A DNA stretch of 64,000 nt, from assembly GCA_029262415.1 (NCBI GenBank), contig JAJCZL010000042.1, positions 1 to 64,000 of the forward strand. Reading direction: 5' to 3'. The translations under genes and the position numbers were made by a program. This DNA is from Deltaproteobacteria bacterium (lineage in GTDB: Bacteria; Desulfobacterota; Binatia; UBA1149; JAJCZL01). Below are positions 24,271-33,129 of the stretch, one piece after another. Every line of letters starts with the position of its first letter. The first letter of the stretch is position 1. The notes beneath the pieces were generated by a model. The model made no database searches. It saw only the letters and a program-made list of their open reading frames with translations, and was not told the DNA's origin.

Positions 24271-26691
24271 ATGTACGCGAGTTTTTATAATCTCACCGAA
24301 AACCCCTTCAATCTGACACCCGACCCGAATTACCACTTCGTGAATGACTCCACGCGGGAGGCGCTCGCCTCTTTGCTGTACGGAATCGAGTCGCGCAAGG
24401 GTTTTCTTACCCTCGTAGGTGACGCGGGCACGGGCAAGACGACGCTCCTCAGACGCGTGTTCGAGACTATCGAGAACGACACCCGCGTAGTTTTCGTCTT
24501 TAACCCAGGCGTAACCTTCGATGAGCTACTAGAGTTCATCTGTATCGAACTCGGAATACGCACAGACAGTTTCCGACGTCTGCACCTCCTCGACCGACTC
24601 AATCAGTATCTGCTCGAACAATTGACCGCAGGCTACAACGTCGTCGTCATGATCGACGAGGCCCAAACTCTCGAGGACAAGGTTCTCGAAGAGTTGCGGC
24701 TCTTGTCGAATCTTGAGACCTCGAAGGAGAAGATTCTCCAGATCATCCTTTCGGGCCAACCCGAGCTCGAAGATAAGTTGCGCAAGCCGAGCATGCGCCA
24801 GCTCCGGCAGCGGATCGGCGCGCGCGCGTCGCTGCAGCCGATGAAGCAAAACGAGATCGGCCCGTACATCGAAACGCGTCTGCGAAGCGCCGGGTCTGAA
24901 GAAGGTCAGCTGTTTACCGCGCCTGCTCTTCGTAAGATTTGGTTGGCATCCAAGGGGATTCCACGCATCGTCAATGTGATTTGTGACAACGCGTTGGTCA
25001 TCGGTTTCGCAAAGAGCGAGCGGCGCGTCTCGACAGCGACGGTCAAAGAGGCGATCGGTGATCTAGCGGGCGCGGATCCGGGCGGTGGCGAACTCGACCT
25101 TGTCCGGCTGTGGCTCGGGCGGCCCACCGTGCGCTATTTGGGTGCGGCAACTGCGGCGCTCGCCGTAGGTGTGCCGTTTGCCCTCTCGTTGATGTTTAAC
25201 GGCGCCCAGCCGCCGCGGAGCGCACCGGACACCTTTAGCGGCCGCGCCGGATACGGCGCACGGGTTGAGGTGTCTGATCCAGGAATCGCTCCGGTCATTG
25301 TTCCGTCCGTCATCGATGCAACTCGCGACGAAGGCGTTTCGCCGGCAACTGTTGCGGTGATGGAAGCAGAGGATCTCAGCAGCACTGGCGGGTTCGGTAG
25401 TGTCAAAACGATCGCAGCGGTTGCCGCAGACGAGGGTACGCCGCGTGGGTCCGAAGCAATACCCGTGGCGGCGGTGATCCCCTTGGAGTCTACCGGCGCG
25501 ATTGCGGCGCCCGCTTCGGAGATGCTTCCCAAGCTCGCCCCGCACAATACCGTGGTTGCCGACAGCATTAGAAGGGCCGAAGTATTGGCGCGTTCTGCTG
25601 CCGCAAGGCTTTACGAGAACGGAAACCGCGTGTTGTCAGGTGACGGTGTACCCGCTCCCGAGCGGCGAGTCGGCCCAACTGTGACCAGGGCTGTGCCGCA
25701 AGCTGCATCTGCACCTGCGGCTGTGGTGAAGCCGGTTGCGGCGGCCAAGATCGAGGTTGCGCAATCGGTGGTGCCGCGGGCAACCGAGCCTGCGGCCCGG
25801 CGGGTGACGACGCCTGTTGCTCCACCTGCGCCCGAGCCCGTCCAAGTTGCGAAAGCGATCGCAAAGCCGACGCCGCGGGTAAGCGAGCCTGCGGCCCGGC
25901 GGGTGACGACGCCTGTTGCTCCACCTGCGCCCGAGCCCGTCCAAGTTGTGAAAGCGATCGCAAAGCCGACGCCGCGGGTAACCGAGCCTGCGGCCCGGCG
26001 GGTGACGACGCCTGTTGCTCCGCGTGCACCCGAGCCCGTCCAAGTTGCGAAGGCGATCGCAAAGCCGGCGCCGCGGCCGTCACCTGTCGCGAAGCCTGCA
26101 CCAGCGAAGCGCACACTGAAGGAGACCGCTTCGATTAAGCGTGAGTCGGCTCCGGCACGTAGCGGAATCGTCGGGCTCTCAGCTGGCCAGCCACCGATGG
26201 GTCGTCTGGTCCGTGTTCGCAAGAACGACACAATCTGGAAGATCGCATCGCGGTACTACCCCGATGCTGGTGCGGCGACGGTGGAAGCTTTGTTGGCGCG
26301 CAACCCTGCGCTGAAGAACGCCGGGCCTTTGTACGAAGATCAACTCTTGCTGTTACCGTTCCTTACGGCGCAGGAAATGGTCGTCGCAGGCTCTGACGGC
26401 TCCTACCGAGTTCTGCTGTCGAAAGCGCCGAGCAGCTCGCATACCGACGCCGCGATGGGATGGGTCGGGTCAACGATGCCGAAGATGAGTGTGCAGTCGA
26501 TGCAGCCGCGCAGGCTTGGCGACCCCTACGAACTCTATGCGGTCGGTTTCATCAGCCGCAACGACGCTCTGGCCGCGGCTGACTACGTTCTCTTCAAGCT
26601 CGCCGAACTTCAAGCAGGGGTAAAGAGTAGGCGGGCTGGTTCCGAGCCGAGGGCCCGTTATGTGACAACCCCTCAGTCAACCACCCATTAG
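24271..26691 (+). CDS. ExeA-like AAA ATPase with membrane segment, Ala/Pro repeats and LysM domain
   Basis: 806 residues from ATG 24271 (MYASFYNLTENPFNLTPDP, the classic ExeA/GspA start). Walker A GDAGTGKTT is at 50-58, Walker B VVVMIDEA at 124-131, then sensor LSGQPELEDKL. A single transmembrane segment lies at about 287-310. After it, an Ala/Pro/Val-rich region carries three 33-residue repeats, then a LysM domain (VRVRKNDTIWKIASRYYP) at about 643-698 and a SPOR-like tail. The ATPase would be cytoplasmic and LysM periplasmic, binding peptidoglycan. In EPS loci such ATPases accompany Wza/Wzc genes and may help exporter insertion through the wall (inference). First gene after the sigma-54 promoter. 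Confidence 0.85.
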   Translation: MYASFYNLTENPFNLTPDPNYHFVNDSTREALASLLYGIESRKGFLTLVGDAGTGKTTLLRRVFETIENDTRVVFVFNPGVTFDELLEFICIELGIRTDSFRRLHLLDRLNQYLLEQLTAGYNVVVMIDEAQTLEDKVLEELRLLSNLETSKEKILQIILSGQPELEDKLRKPSMRQLRQRIGARASLQPMKQNEIGPYIETRLRSAGSEEGQLFTAPALRKIWLASKGIPRIVNVICDNALVIGFAKSERRVSTATVKEAIGDLAGADPGGGELDLVRLWLGRPTVRYLGAATAALAVGVPFALSLMFNGAQPPRSAPDTFSGRAGYGARVEVSDPGIAPVIVPSVIDATRDEGVSPATVAVMEAEDLSSTGGFGSVKTIAAVAADEGTPRGSEAIPVAAVIPLESTGAIAAPASEMLPKLAPHNTVVADSIRRAEVLARSAAARLYENGNRVLSGDGVPAPERRVGPTVTRAVPQAASAPAAVVKPVAAAKIEVAQSVVPRATEPAARRVTTPVAPPAPEPVQVAKAIAKPTPRVSEPAARRVTTPVAPPAPEPVQVVKAIAKPTPRVTEPAARRVTTPVAPRAPEPVQVAKAIAKPAPRPSPVAKPAPAKRTLKETASIKRESAPARSGIVGLSAGQPPMGRLVRVRKNDTIWKIASRYYPDAGAATVEALLARNPALKNAGPLYEDQLLLLPFLTAQEMVVAGSDGSYRVLLSKAPSSSHTDAAMGWVGSTMPKMSVQSMQPRRLGDPYELYAVGFISRNDALAAADYVLFKLAELQAGVKSRRAGSEPRARYVTTPQSTTH
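25786..26082 (+). repeat. Three tandem 99-bp repeats (33-aa Ala/Pro/Val unit)
   Basis: Copies start at 25786, 25885 and 25984. They begin EPAARRVTTPVAPPAPEPVQ and are nearly identical in DNA; the last is diverged at its end. They form the periplasmic spacer of the AAA/LysM protein. Confidence 0.9.
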
Positions 26692-27056
26692 GGGCGGAAT
26701 TCCTGGACTTGACCATTCCCGAACCCCCCGTGCGGGGCGACCCGGAATTGTGCAGTCCAGAGGCCGCAAGGGTGCGAGTTTTCAGCTGAATATGTATAAC
26801 CTGTGCGTAAATAGAGAGGCCTGCAATGATGCGGCGCATGGCAAGAATACGGGAATTTGCACTTGTTCGTGCGTGAAGGCTTTTTGTTCAGGCTACAAGG
26901 CCATATTCTCATGCTGATGTCTTCCCCGCCCGGGGACCGGAAAGGCGGTCTCGGTGGCGTGGTCCGCAGGCCAGTTGCGGGTGAGGGCTCCCCCCGAGTT
27001 GCGGGGTGTTACATGGCAACCGACTTATGAGTAGGCAGTTCCAAACCGGACAAAAG
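26692..27056. other. Intergenic region upstream of the Wza-like gene, with structured element
   Basis: 365 bp. A nested inverted repeat at 26704-26759 pairs TGGACT/AGTCCA, ATTCC/GGAAT and CCCC/GGGG around a short loop. Downstream sequence is AT-richer near 26780-26900, then G-rich to the start. Antisense frames here look spurious. It probably contains a transcript end or attenuator plus a promoter for the export genes; no consensus promoter is clear. Confidence 0.45.
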
Positions 27057-27779
27057 ATGCGCGAGCAGATCACCTTATTGTGCGCAGTTTGTGCGTTGGC
27101 GATGTTGGCGGGCTGCGCGTCGCGATCGACCGTTCCGCCTTACCAGCCGAGCGCCGCGCCGCCCCCACGGGTAGTCTCGCCCGGCACCCCGATGCCCTAC
27201 TACCAGGTTCAAGACGGCGATGAGGTGGAGGTGAGGTTCGCTTTCCACGAAACTTTGAACACTACCACCGTCGTTCGTCCCGACGGCCGCGTTACCGTGC
27301 CCGGCCTCGGCGACTTTTACGCACTCGGCCTTACTACTGACCAGCTAGAGGCCGATATCTACGGCCGCGCGTCGATCACGCACCGCGATCCGACGGTCTC
27401 AGTCACTGTGACCCATTCGCTTGAGAGGCGTGCGTACGTCGGAGGCGAGGTCGGGCGTCCGGGTTATGTTGCTCTACGTTCCGGGTTAACCACGCTTCGC
27501 GCGATCACGGAGCGTGGCGGGTTCATCCTCAGTTCGGAGAAACGCAAAGTAGTTGTGATCAAGTGGGCCGAGGATGGCACGTATGCCGCGACCCAGCTCG
27601 ATCTGCGCGAGGTCCTCGAAACCGGCGACTCGACTCAGGACTTGGCTCTGGAACCGAACGACATGGTCTACGTACCGCCCACCGGGATCGCCAACGCCAC
27701 GAGTTGGGTCCAACAGTACATCACCGACCTTCTTCCCGTGCGCGCGCCGACGCTGCGCGGCCCGGATGTGGGGAGGTAA
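27057..27779 (+). CDS. Wza-like polysaccharide export lipoprotein
   Basis: 240 residues from ATG 27057, chosen because it gives a compact lipoprotein signal ending LAGC (Cys20); starts at 27006 or 27027 are possible. The Poly_export/SLBB part reads YYQVQDGDEVEVRFAFHETLNTTTVVRPDGRVTVPGLGDFYALGLT, then ITHRDPTVSVTVT and RRAYVGGEVGRPGYVALRSGLTTLRAI. It should form the outer-membrane export channel. At about 240 residues it is shorter than E. coli Wza and resembles the simplified exporters of EPS loci. It is followed 18 bp later by the co-polymerase gene. Confidence 0.9.
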   Translation: MREQITLLCAVCALAMLAGCASRSTVPPYQPSAAPPPRVVSPGTPMPYYQVQDGDEVEVRFAFHETLNTTTVVRPDGRVTVPGLGDFYALGLTTDQLEADIYGRASITHRDPTVSVTVTHSLERRAYVGGEVGRPGYVALRSGLTTLRAITERGGFILSSEKRKVVVIKWAEDGTYAATQLDLREVLETGDSTQDLALEPNDMVYVPPTGIANATSWVQQYITDLLPVRAPTLRGPDVGR

Positions 27780-27797
27780 GCCGACAGGCATTTGGTC

Positions 27798-29327
27798 ATG
27801 GATCAGCGGTCTCTATATCTCGTAAGGCAGGCGATCAACGCGATCTTCAAGCGTTGGCGCATGGTCGTGGGCCTGTTCCTGGTCATCCTGGTGCCGGTCA
27901 CGATCGGCACTCTTCTGAAGAAGCCGGTGTTCCGGGCGAGTTCGAAGATCTACATCGGCAAAGACCGAGTCTACCCTGAGGTTTCGCCCATCGACCGTAA
28001 AGAAGAGGCGGGTTCGTTGCCCAACGAATCGATGATCAACTCCGAGATCCAGGTGCTACGTAGTCGCAGGTTGTTGACCCGCCTGGCCGAAGATCTTGAC
28101 CGGCAGGCCGAGGAGCAAGACGTCGAGCGCTACACCCCGGGCGTAACCGCGCTGATGCAGAACGTGCGCGTTTCGCGCAAACCTGCATCGAACGTACTCG
28201 AGGTCTCCTACAGTAGTGCCGACCAGCAATTCGCGATCGACGTCGTCAATACGCTCATCAAACTCCACAAGCAGCACCACATCGAGTTTAACCAAGAGGG
28301 TGACGCTCTCCGGTTCTTCGAAGTTCGAGCTGAAGAGGCAAAGACACACTACGTGGAAGCCGATCTCATGCTCGAGCGGTTTGACGCTACGCACGGCTTG
28401 ACCTCGATTGCGGTCGAGAAAGATGCCGCGATTCGACAGAAAGGCCAGATAGAGGCCGACCAACGGCGCACCGAGGCCTCGGTCGTAGAGTTGACGACCA
28501 AAGTCGCAGCGCTTGAAGCGGAGCTCGAGTACATCCCAGCGACCGAGACAGTTGAACTCGACTACGTTCCCAATCCGGTTACCGAGTATATGCGCCAGAA
28601 CCTGTCGCGCCTCGAACTCGAACGCGAGCGTCTGCTTGGTCTGTACACGCCCCAGCACCGCCTGGTGATTGATATTGAGAACGAAGCGGCGTCGCTCAAG
28701 CGCCAAATCGCAGGCGAAGACGCAACTATTGTAGGCCGTAAGCGCACGGTGACTTCGCCGGTCCGGCGGCGATTGGAGCAAGAGTTGCTCGCCGCGCAAG
28801 CCGAACTCGGCTCGCTCGAAGCACGGCGTGCGCTGCTCGGTCAACGCCTCAACGAATACGACGAAAGGATCGGCCTGATGCACACCAAGCACTACGAAGT
28901 GATGCGCATGCGTCGCGATCGAACCGAGGCGCGCCAGAAGTACGATTCGCTGCAGAACAAGCTCGAGCAACTCCGACTGTCCGAAGAAATGGACGGAGTC
29001 GGTATTTCGAACATCCGCCTGGTAGAGGCGGCGGCAGGGCCGCTCAAAGCCGATCCCGATTTCAAGGGCATCACTTTGGTGCTCACGTTATTTGCGGCGC
29101 TGCTTCTGAGTACCGGCTCGGCTGTGGTCATGGAGTTGCTCAACCCAGTGTTGAATAGCGAACTCGATGTTAGGCACCAGCTCGGATTGCCGGTTTTGGC
29201 CGAGTTGCCTCTGAACGGCCTGAACGGCGGGTTGGGCAACGGAAGCAGTCTCCGAAATGGCGGCGGTAACGGCCACCGCAACGGCGGTAACGGGAGCGGG
29301 CCGAATGGCAAGAACGGAAACAATTAG
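27798..29327 (+). CDS. Wzc/Wzz-like polysaccharide co-polymerase (chain-length determinant)
   Basis: 509 residues from ATG 27798. Two membrane helices flank a large periplasmic coiled coil: an N-terminal helix near residues 20-40 (RMVVGLFLVILVPVTIG) and a C-terminal one near 420-440 (GITLVLTLFAALLLSTGSAV). Between them are long helices (DATHGLTSIAVEKDAAIRQK and LERERLLGLYTPQHRLVIDI, the GNVR-like region). The cytoplasmic tail is rich in Gly/Asn repeats (NGG/GNG) and carries no kinase domain, so the ATPase is encoded separately by the next gene. It sets chain length and contacts the Wza-like exporter. Confidence 0.9.
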   Translation: MDQRSLYLVRQAINAIFKRWRMVVGLFLVILVPVTIGTLLKKPVFRASSKIYIGKDRVYPEVSPIDRKEEAGSLPNESMINSEIQVLRSRRLLTRLAEDLDRQAEEQDVERYTPGVTALMQNVRVSRKPASNVLEVSYSSADQQFAIDVVNTLIKLHKQHHIEFNQEGDALRFFEVRAEEAKTHYVEADLMLERFDATHGLTSIAVEKDAAIRQKGQIEADQRRTEASVVELTTKVAALEAELEYIPATETVELDYVPNPVTEYMRQNLSRLELERERLLGLYTPQHRLVIDIENEAASLKRQIAGEDATIVGRKRTVTSPVRRRLEQELLAAQAELGSLEARRALLGQRLNEYDERIGLMHTKHYEVMRMRRDRTEARQKYDSLQNKLEQLRLSEEMDGVGISNIRLVEAAAGPLKADPDFKGITLVLTLFAALLLSTGSAVVMELLNPVLNSELDVRHQLGLPVLAELPLNGLNGGLGNGSSLRNGGGNGHRNGGNGSGPNGKNGNN

Positions 29328-29341
29328 GGTGTTGGTGACGA

Positions 29342-30202
29342 ATGAGTAAAACCTACGAAGCATTGAAGCGTGCCGAAGCCGCGCGGTCCGAGGCGGTACG
29401 GCAAGATACGACGCGCCTGGCTGCGGCCGTCGAGGCCGGCGCAGCGCCCGCTGCTTCCGCGGAAGCGATTCTCGAGAGGGGCGCTCGCGTTGCTCCAGAG
29501 GCATCGGCGCCGATCGGAGATCCCGGCAATCTCGGGCAACAAGGATTCGACATCGGCAGCGAGTTCGGACTGCTTACCGGTGCCGATGAATACTTCGAAG
29601 TGCGCCGTTCGCTGCGCAGCGCGGCCATCGGTGTTGAACTGAAGACTATTCTGGTTGTTTCCTCGCTCCACGGAGAAGGCGCCTCGACGGTTGTGTGCCA
29701 ATTTGCGCGGGCGATGGCGGACGGAGGTCGCTGCCATGTGCTGCTCTCCGACCTGAATATGCGGACGCCGTCGCTACGCCGCCTGATGCGCGTGCTAGGG
29801 CAAAAAGGGTTCATGAACGTCGTCGCCGACGACGAGCCGCTTGATAACGTGATTCAAGCCTCGAACGTCGAAGGCGTCAGCGTGATCACGGCAGGCTCGG
29901 GCCGCTACGGTGCGATCGAGATTCTCGATACCGACAAGGCGCCCTCTGTGGTCAACGGACTTGCCGAGGCTGCTGACCTGGTTTTCGCGGATGCGCCGCC
30001 GGTTACGCTTTATCCGGACGCGCGAGCTCTGGCCCCACTGTTCGACGGTGTGGTTCTGGTCGTCGAGGCCGACACCACGCCGGTGAGCGTCGCTACGCGT
30101 TCTTGCCAAATTTTGCGCGATGCAGGCGCGAATATTCTGGGTGTGGTTCTCAACAAGCGTAAAGACTACATCCCCGAAGTGGTGAACCGCCTGGTCGGTT
30201 AA
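29342..30202 (+). CDS. CpsD/CapB-like tyrosine kinase-family protein with altered Walker A
   Basis: 286 residues. A low-complexity Ala-rich N-terminus is followed by the BY-kinase P-loop fold. ILVVSSLHGEGASTVVCQFARAMAD occupies the Walker A position, but the invariant Lys of GEGKST is Ala (GEGAST, residue 114). Walker A' reads VLLSDLNMRTPSLRRLM and Walker B LVFADAPPVTLYPDA. Because the P-loop Lys is needed for ATP hydrolysis in this family, the protein may be a non-catalytic regulator, or use ATP differently. No Tyr-rich C-terminal tail is seen. It lies between the co-polymerase gene (15 bp upstream) and the ligase gene (16 bp downstream), the usual place for the Wzc kinase half. Confidence 0.83.
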   Translation: MSKTYEALKRAEAARSEAVRQDTTRLAAAVEAGAAPAASAEAILERGARVAPEASAPIGDPGNLGQQGFDIGSEFGLLTGADEYFEVRRSLRSAAIGVELKTILVVSSLHGEGASTVVCQFARAMADGGRCHVLLSDLNMRTPSLRRLMRVLGQKGFMNVVADDEPLDNVIQASNVEGVSVITAGSGRYGAIEILDTDKAPSVVNGLAEAADLVFADAPPVTLYPDARALAPLFDGVVLVVEADTTPVSVATRSCQILRDAGANILGVVLNKRKDYIPEVVNRLVG

Positions 30203-30217
30203 ACCACTCGCTACAAC

Positions 30218-31756
30218 ATGTCGCAGGTCGTAATAGCGCCGCCGGGCAGTGGACGGGGTGTCTCCCCATGGGTACTAGCCACGCTCGGCTTGATGGTGTT
30301 GACCGTCGTTTGGCTCGGGCTGACCGGCGCAGGCGGAGTGATTCTCCTCGGCGCTGTCGGCGCTATTATGGCGGTACTGATTTGGCGCAACCCGGTCATC
30401 GGGATCGCGATCTACGTCACGACGTTCTTGTTCACATACCCGGCTGCGTTACGTGGTGTCGGAAACTTCACCATCAACAACCTGCTCGGTATGCTGTTGG
30501 TGCCGTTGATGCTGATATCGATGCTCCGCGAGGGGAGCCTCCGACTGATCTCGGTCCGTCCGTTGATGATGATCGGGGCCGGTGTAGCAGTCGTGGTGAT
30601 GGCCGCGTCTTTCTATCACCCAACCGAAGACCCGCTCGCGCAGCGCCTAGAGCAAAAGATCGAAAGAAGTAAACGTTCACAGGGGCCGGTACTCATTCAA
30701 ACGCGCGGGGCGCAACAAAAGGCGATTACCCGCTTCGTGTTCCTGTGCTTCTTTGTGTACTTCGTACGAACACCGCGCGACCTGAAGATCGTCGCCGCAA
30801 CGGTAGTGGGATGTCTACTGGCCAGCTACCTGACAGCGTCCTCCGGCGAGGGGGCGCACGGTTGGGGCGAAGGGCGTTTGCGGGTGTTGGGCGAGGCCGG
30901 CACCGGGGTTTATGCCGCGCGTAATCCGAACAAGCTCGCATTCTTCCTGTTGTTCTGCCTGAACGTGCTTTGGTACTCGCGCCGGCAGATCCGCAATCTG
31001 ATCATGTATCCACCGTGGATGGTGCTGACGGCATCGACCTTTGCTATGATCCCGCTGACCGGTTCACGCAGTGGGATGCTGAACTTGCTGCTGTTCGTCG
31101 GCATTGTCTTACTGGAAGGCCGCTTCAGCTTCCGCAAAATCGCCGGTCTTGCGATGGTGACCGTGATCTTCGTCGTCCAGTTCGGCTACGAGGTGAACAT
31201 CCTCGAGTATGCGCTGCCGGAGGATATTTCAGCAAGGCTTACTCGTTTCGATGTCAAAGCTGAGGTCTTCGAAGAGGGCGTTGAGGCGCACGGTTCCGCG
31301 CAGGCCCGTCAGCAGACATTCAAGGCGAGCCTGTTGATGATACCGCATCATCCGATCTTCGGTGTCGGTGTCGGCAATTTCAGTTACGAGCGTGCGGTTG
31401 TGGATACCACGGGAACTATCGGTCCTCCACACAATTCCTACCTCTGGGCGGCTTGCGAAGGCGGCCTGGTGACTCTCATCATCTTCCTTTCGATGTTTTA
31501 TTGGGTTTATCGTGCGCTCGGTCGTATCGAACGAAACTACGATGCCCGTTTCAGCGAGCTTGATATGCAATGGATGGTCAACGCGATGCGAACATCGCTG
31601 ATCGGCTTCATGTTCTTCTCGATGTTCGCGGATATGTGGCTGCACGTTTTTTTCTTCGTATTGATCGGGAAATGCATATGTTTGATCGAGATGCACCGCA
31701 GGTACGAGGAAACCGGTCGCCTGCCGGGCAGGCAGACGGTTACGGTTCTGCCGTGA
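30218..31756 (+). CDS. O-antigen ligase/Wzy-like membrane polymerase
   Basis: 512 residues with about 10-12 membrane segments (hydrophobic stretches from about residue 17 to 460). The large periplasmic loop typical of the WaaL/Wzy_C family contains SAQARQQTFKASLLMIPHHPIFGVGVGNF and GPPHNSYLWAACEGGL, with the His/Arg pattern of that family. It would polymerise repeat units in the periplasm. It starts 15 bp after the CpsD-like stop, and the next glycosyltransferase starts 8 bp later. The alternative is an O-antigen ligase, since the two families are hard to separate, but the EPS context favours polymerase. Confidence 0.85.
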   Translation: MSQVVIAPPGSGRGVSPWVLATLGLMVLTVVWLGLTGAGGVILLGAVGAIMAVLIWRNPVIGIAIYVTTFLFTYPAALRGVGNFTINNLLGMLLVPLMLISMLREGSLRLISVRPLMMIGAGVAVVVMAASFYHPTEDPLAQRLEQKIERSKRSQGPVLIQTRGAQQKAITRFVFLCFFVYFVRTPRDLKIVAATVVGCLLASYLTASSGEGAHGWGEGRLRVLGEAGTGVYAARNPNKLAFFLLFCLNVLWYSRRQIRNLIMYPPWMVLTASTFAMIPLTGSRSGMLNLLLFVGIVLLEGRFSFRKIAGLAMVTVIFVVQFGYEVNILEYALPEDISARLTRFDVKAEVFEEGVEAHGSAQARQQTFKASLLMIPHHPIFGVGVGNFSYERAVVDTTGTIGPPHNSYLWAACEGGLVTLIIFLSMFYWVYRALGRIERNYDARFSELDMQWMVNAMRTSLIGFMFFSMFADMWLHVFFFVLIGKCICLIEMHRRYEETGRLPGRQTVTVLP

Positions 31757-31763
31757 GGCTGCG

Positions 31764-33101
31764 ATGAGACGGCTCGCCTATTTATTCCCGACCTTCCCGG
31801 TGCTGCACCAGACCTTCACGGTGGGCGAGGTTCTTGGGCTGCAGCGCAAGGGCTACGACCTCAAGCTGGTGTCGCTCAAGCGAACCGGTCAGGGCCGTCA
31901 ACAACCGGAGGCGGAGCGGCTGGTGGCCGAGACCGAATACTGCCCGCCACTGTTTTCAGCTGAAACGGCAGGCTCGGTTTGGCGTGCTCTGCGAAACCGC
32001 CCGGGCGATACCGCGGCTTTGGTCATCGACGTCTGGAAAGCGTGGCGGGTGTACGTGCCCGAGAAGCCTGCGTCGGAGACGGGTGACGAAACCACGATGG
32101 GAGTCTATGAGAAACTCCGAGCCGTTTACCACTGCAACCCTTGGGTGTATCTCGCCAAGTCGTTGAGTATGATCCCTTACGCGTTGGTGCTAGCCGAAAG
32201 TTTTCAGCGCGACCGGATCGGTCACGTTCATGCGCACTGGGCGACGTATCCGGCGACGGTTGCTTGGTTGGTAAAGCGCTGGTCGGGCATCCCCTATAGT
32301 TTTACGGCACATGCATACGACATTCATATGATCCAGAAGATGCTGCCGACCAAGATCGAAGAAGCCACTTTTGTGGTTACATGCGCACAGGCGAACCGTT
32401 CGTTTCTCGCCAGGCTTTGCCCGACACCGGCCTCAGACCGCGTCTACGTTAACTACCACGGCACCGACCTCGAGCGTTTTGCGCCTTCGCCGGCAAAAGC
32501 CGATGACGGGCGCTTTCATATCGTTAGCTGCGGAAGCCTCGAGGAGTACAAAGGTTTTCACTACCTGCTCGACGCGGTCGCGCTTCTGGCTGCGAATGAC
32601 ATCGACGCCGTTTGCCATTTGGTAGGTGACGGTCCACAACGCCGTGTTCTAGAAAGCAAAGCCCGCGAGCTTGGCATCGAGGGTCGCGTCGAGTTCCACG
32701 GCTTCGTTGACCAGCAGGTTCTGGCCGGCATATACGGCAGTGCACACGTCTTTGCGATGCCGAGCATTCTTCTGGGCAAGTACGGGAAGCAAGACGTGAT
32801 TCCTAACGTCTTGGCTGAAGCCATGGCCTGTGGGCTTCCGGTCATCGGAACCAATATCGCCGGAATCCCAGAGTTGATCCAACACCAGCGGACGGGGTTG
32901 TTGGTACCACAACGAGACGCGCAGGCCCTGGCCGACGCTCTGTCCGGACTATACGCTGACCGTGACGCGGCTGCGCGGATGGCGCAGGCCGGGCGCGAGA
33001 AGATTCAGACGATCTGGGACCGAGACAAGAACCTCGACGACCTAGCGGGATTCATCGACCTCTACGTTCCTGTGGAGGCGGTTCTGCCCACGTCAGCCTG
33101 A
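31764..33101 (+). CDS. Glycosyltransferase family 4
   Basis: 445 residues, GT-B fold. The N-terminal domain has YLFPTFPVLHQTFTVGEVL and HVHAHWATYPATVAWLVKRWSGIPYSFTAHAYDI, the latter a His motif typical of colanic-acid-type transferases (WcaL/WcaC group). The C-terminal nucleotide-sugar domain has VSCGSLEEYKGFHYLLDA and IPNVLAEAMACGLPVIGTNIAGIPELI with the E-x7-E pattern. It adds a sugar to the lipid-linked repeat unit at the cytoplasmic face; the sugar donor is not predictable. It lies 8 bp after the Wzy-like gene. Confidence 0.88.
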   Translation: MRRLAYLFPTFPVLHQTFTVGEVLGLQRKGYDLKLVSLKRTGQGRQQPEAERLVAETEYCPPLFSAETAGSVWRALRNRPGDTAALVIDVWKAWRVYVPEKPASETGDETTMGVYEKLRAVYHCNPWVYLAKSLSMIPYALVLAESFQRDRIGHVHAHWATYPATVAWLVKRWSGIPYSFTAHAYDIHMIQKMLPTKIEEATFVVTCAQANRSFLARLCPTPASDRVYVNYHGTDLERFAPSPAKADDGRFHIVSCGSLEEYKGFHYLLDAVALLAANDIDAVCHLVGDGPQRRVLESKARELGIEGRVEFHGFVDQQVLAGIYGSAHVFAMPSILLGKYGKQDVIPNVLAEAMACGLPVIGTNIAGIPELIQHQRTGLLVPQRDAQALADALSGLYADRDAAARMAQAGREKIQTIWDRDKNLDDLAGFIDLYVPVEAVLPTSA

Positions 33102-33129
33102 GGCGCGTCGAGCGGCGCGTACCACCACG

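Noticed and set aside
20929-24271. PEP-CTERM/exosortase system, suggested by the sigma-54 regulator and ExeA-like ATPase
   Set aside because: No exosortase gene and no PEP-CTERM-tailed protein were found in the window, so only the EPS part of such a system is supported.
25786-26082. Evenly spaced repeats considered as a CRISPR array
   Set aside because: Repeats are directly adjacent, 99 bp long and in frame within a protein; there are no spacers and no cas genes.
25568-26231. Several long minus-strand frames over the Ala/Pro repeats
   Set aside because: Shadow frames created by the tandem 99-bp repeats in the opposite strand.
26692-27056. A second -24/-12 promoter upstream of the Wza-like gene
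   Set aside because: Candidates such as AGGCCGCAAGGGTGCG keep only GG and GC; the rest of the consensus is missing.
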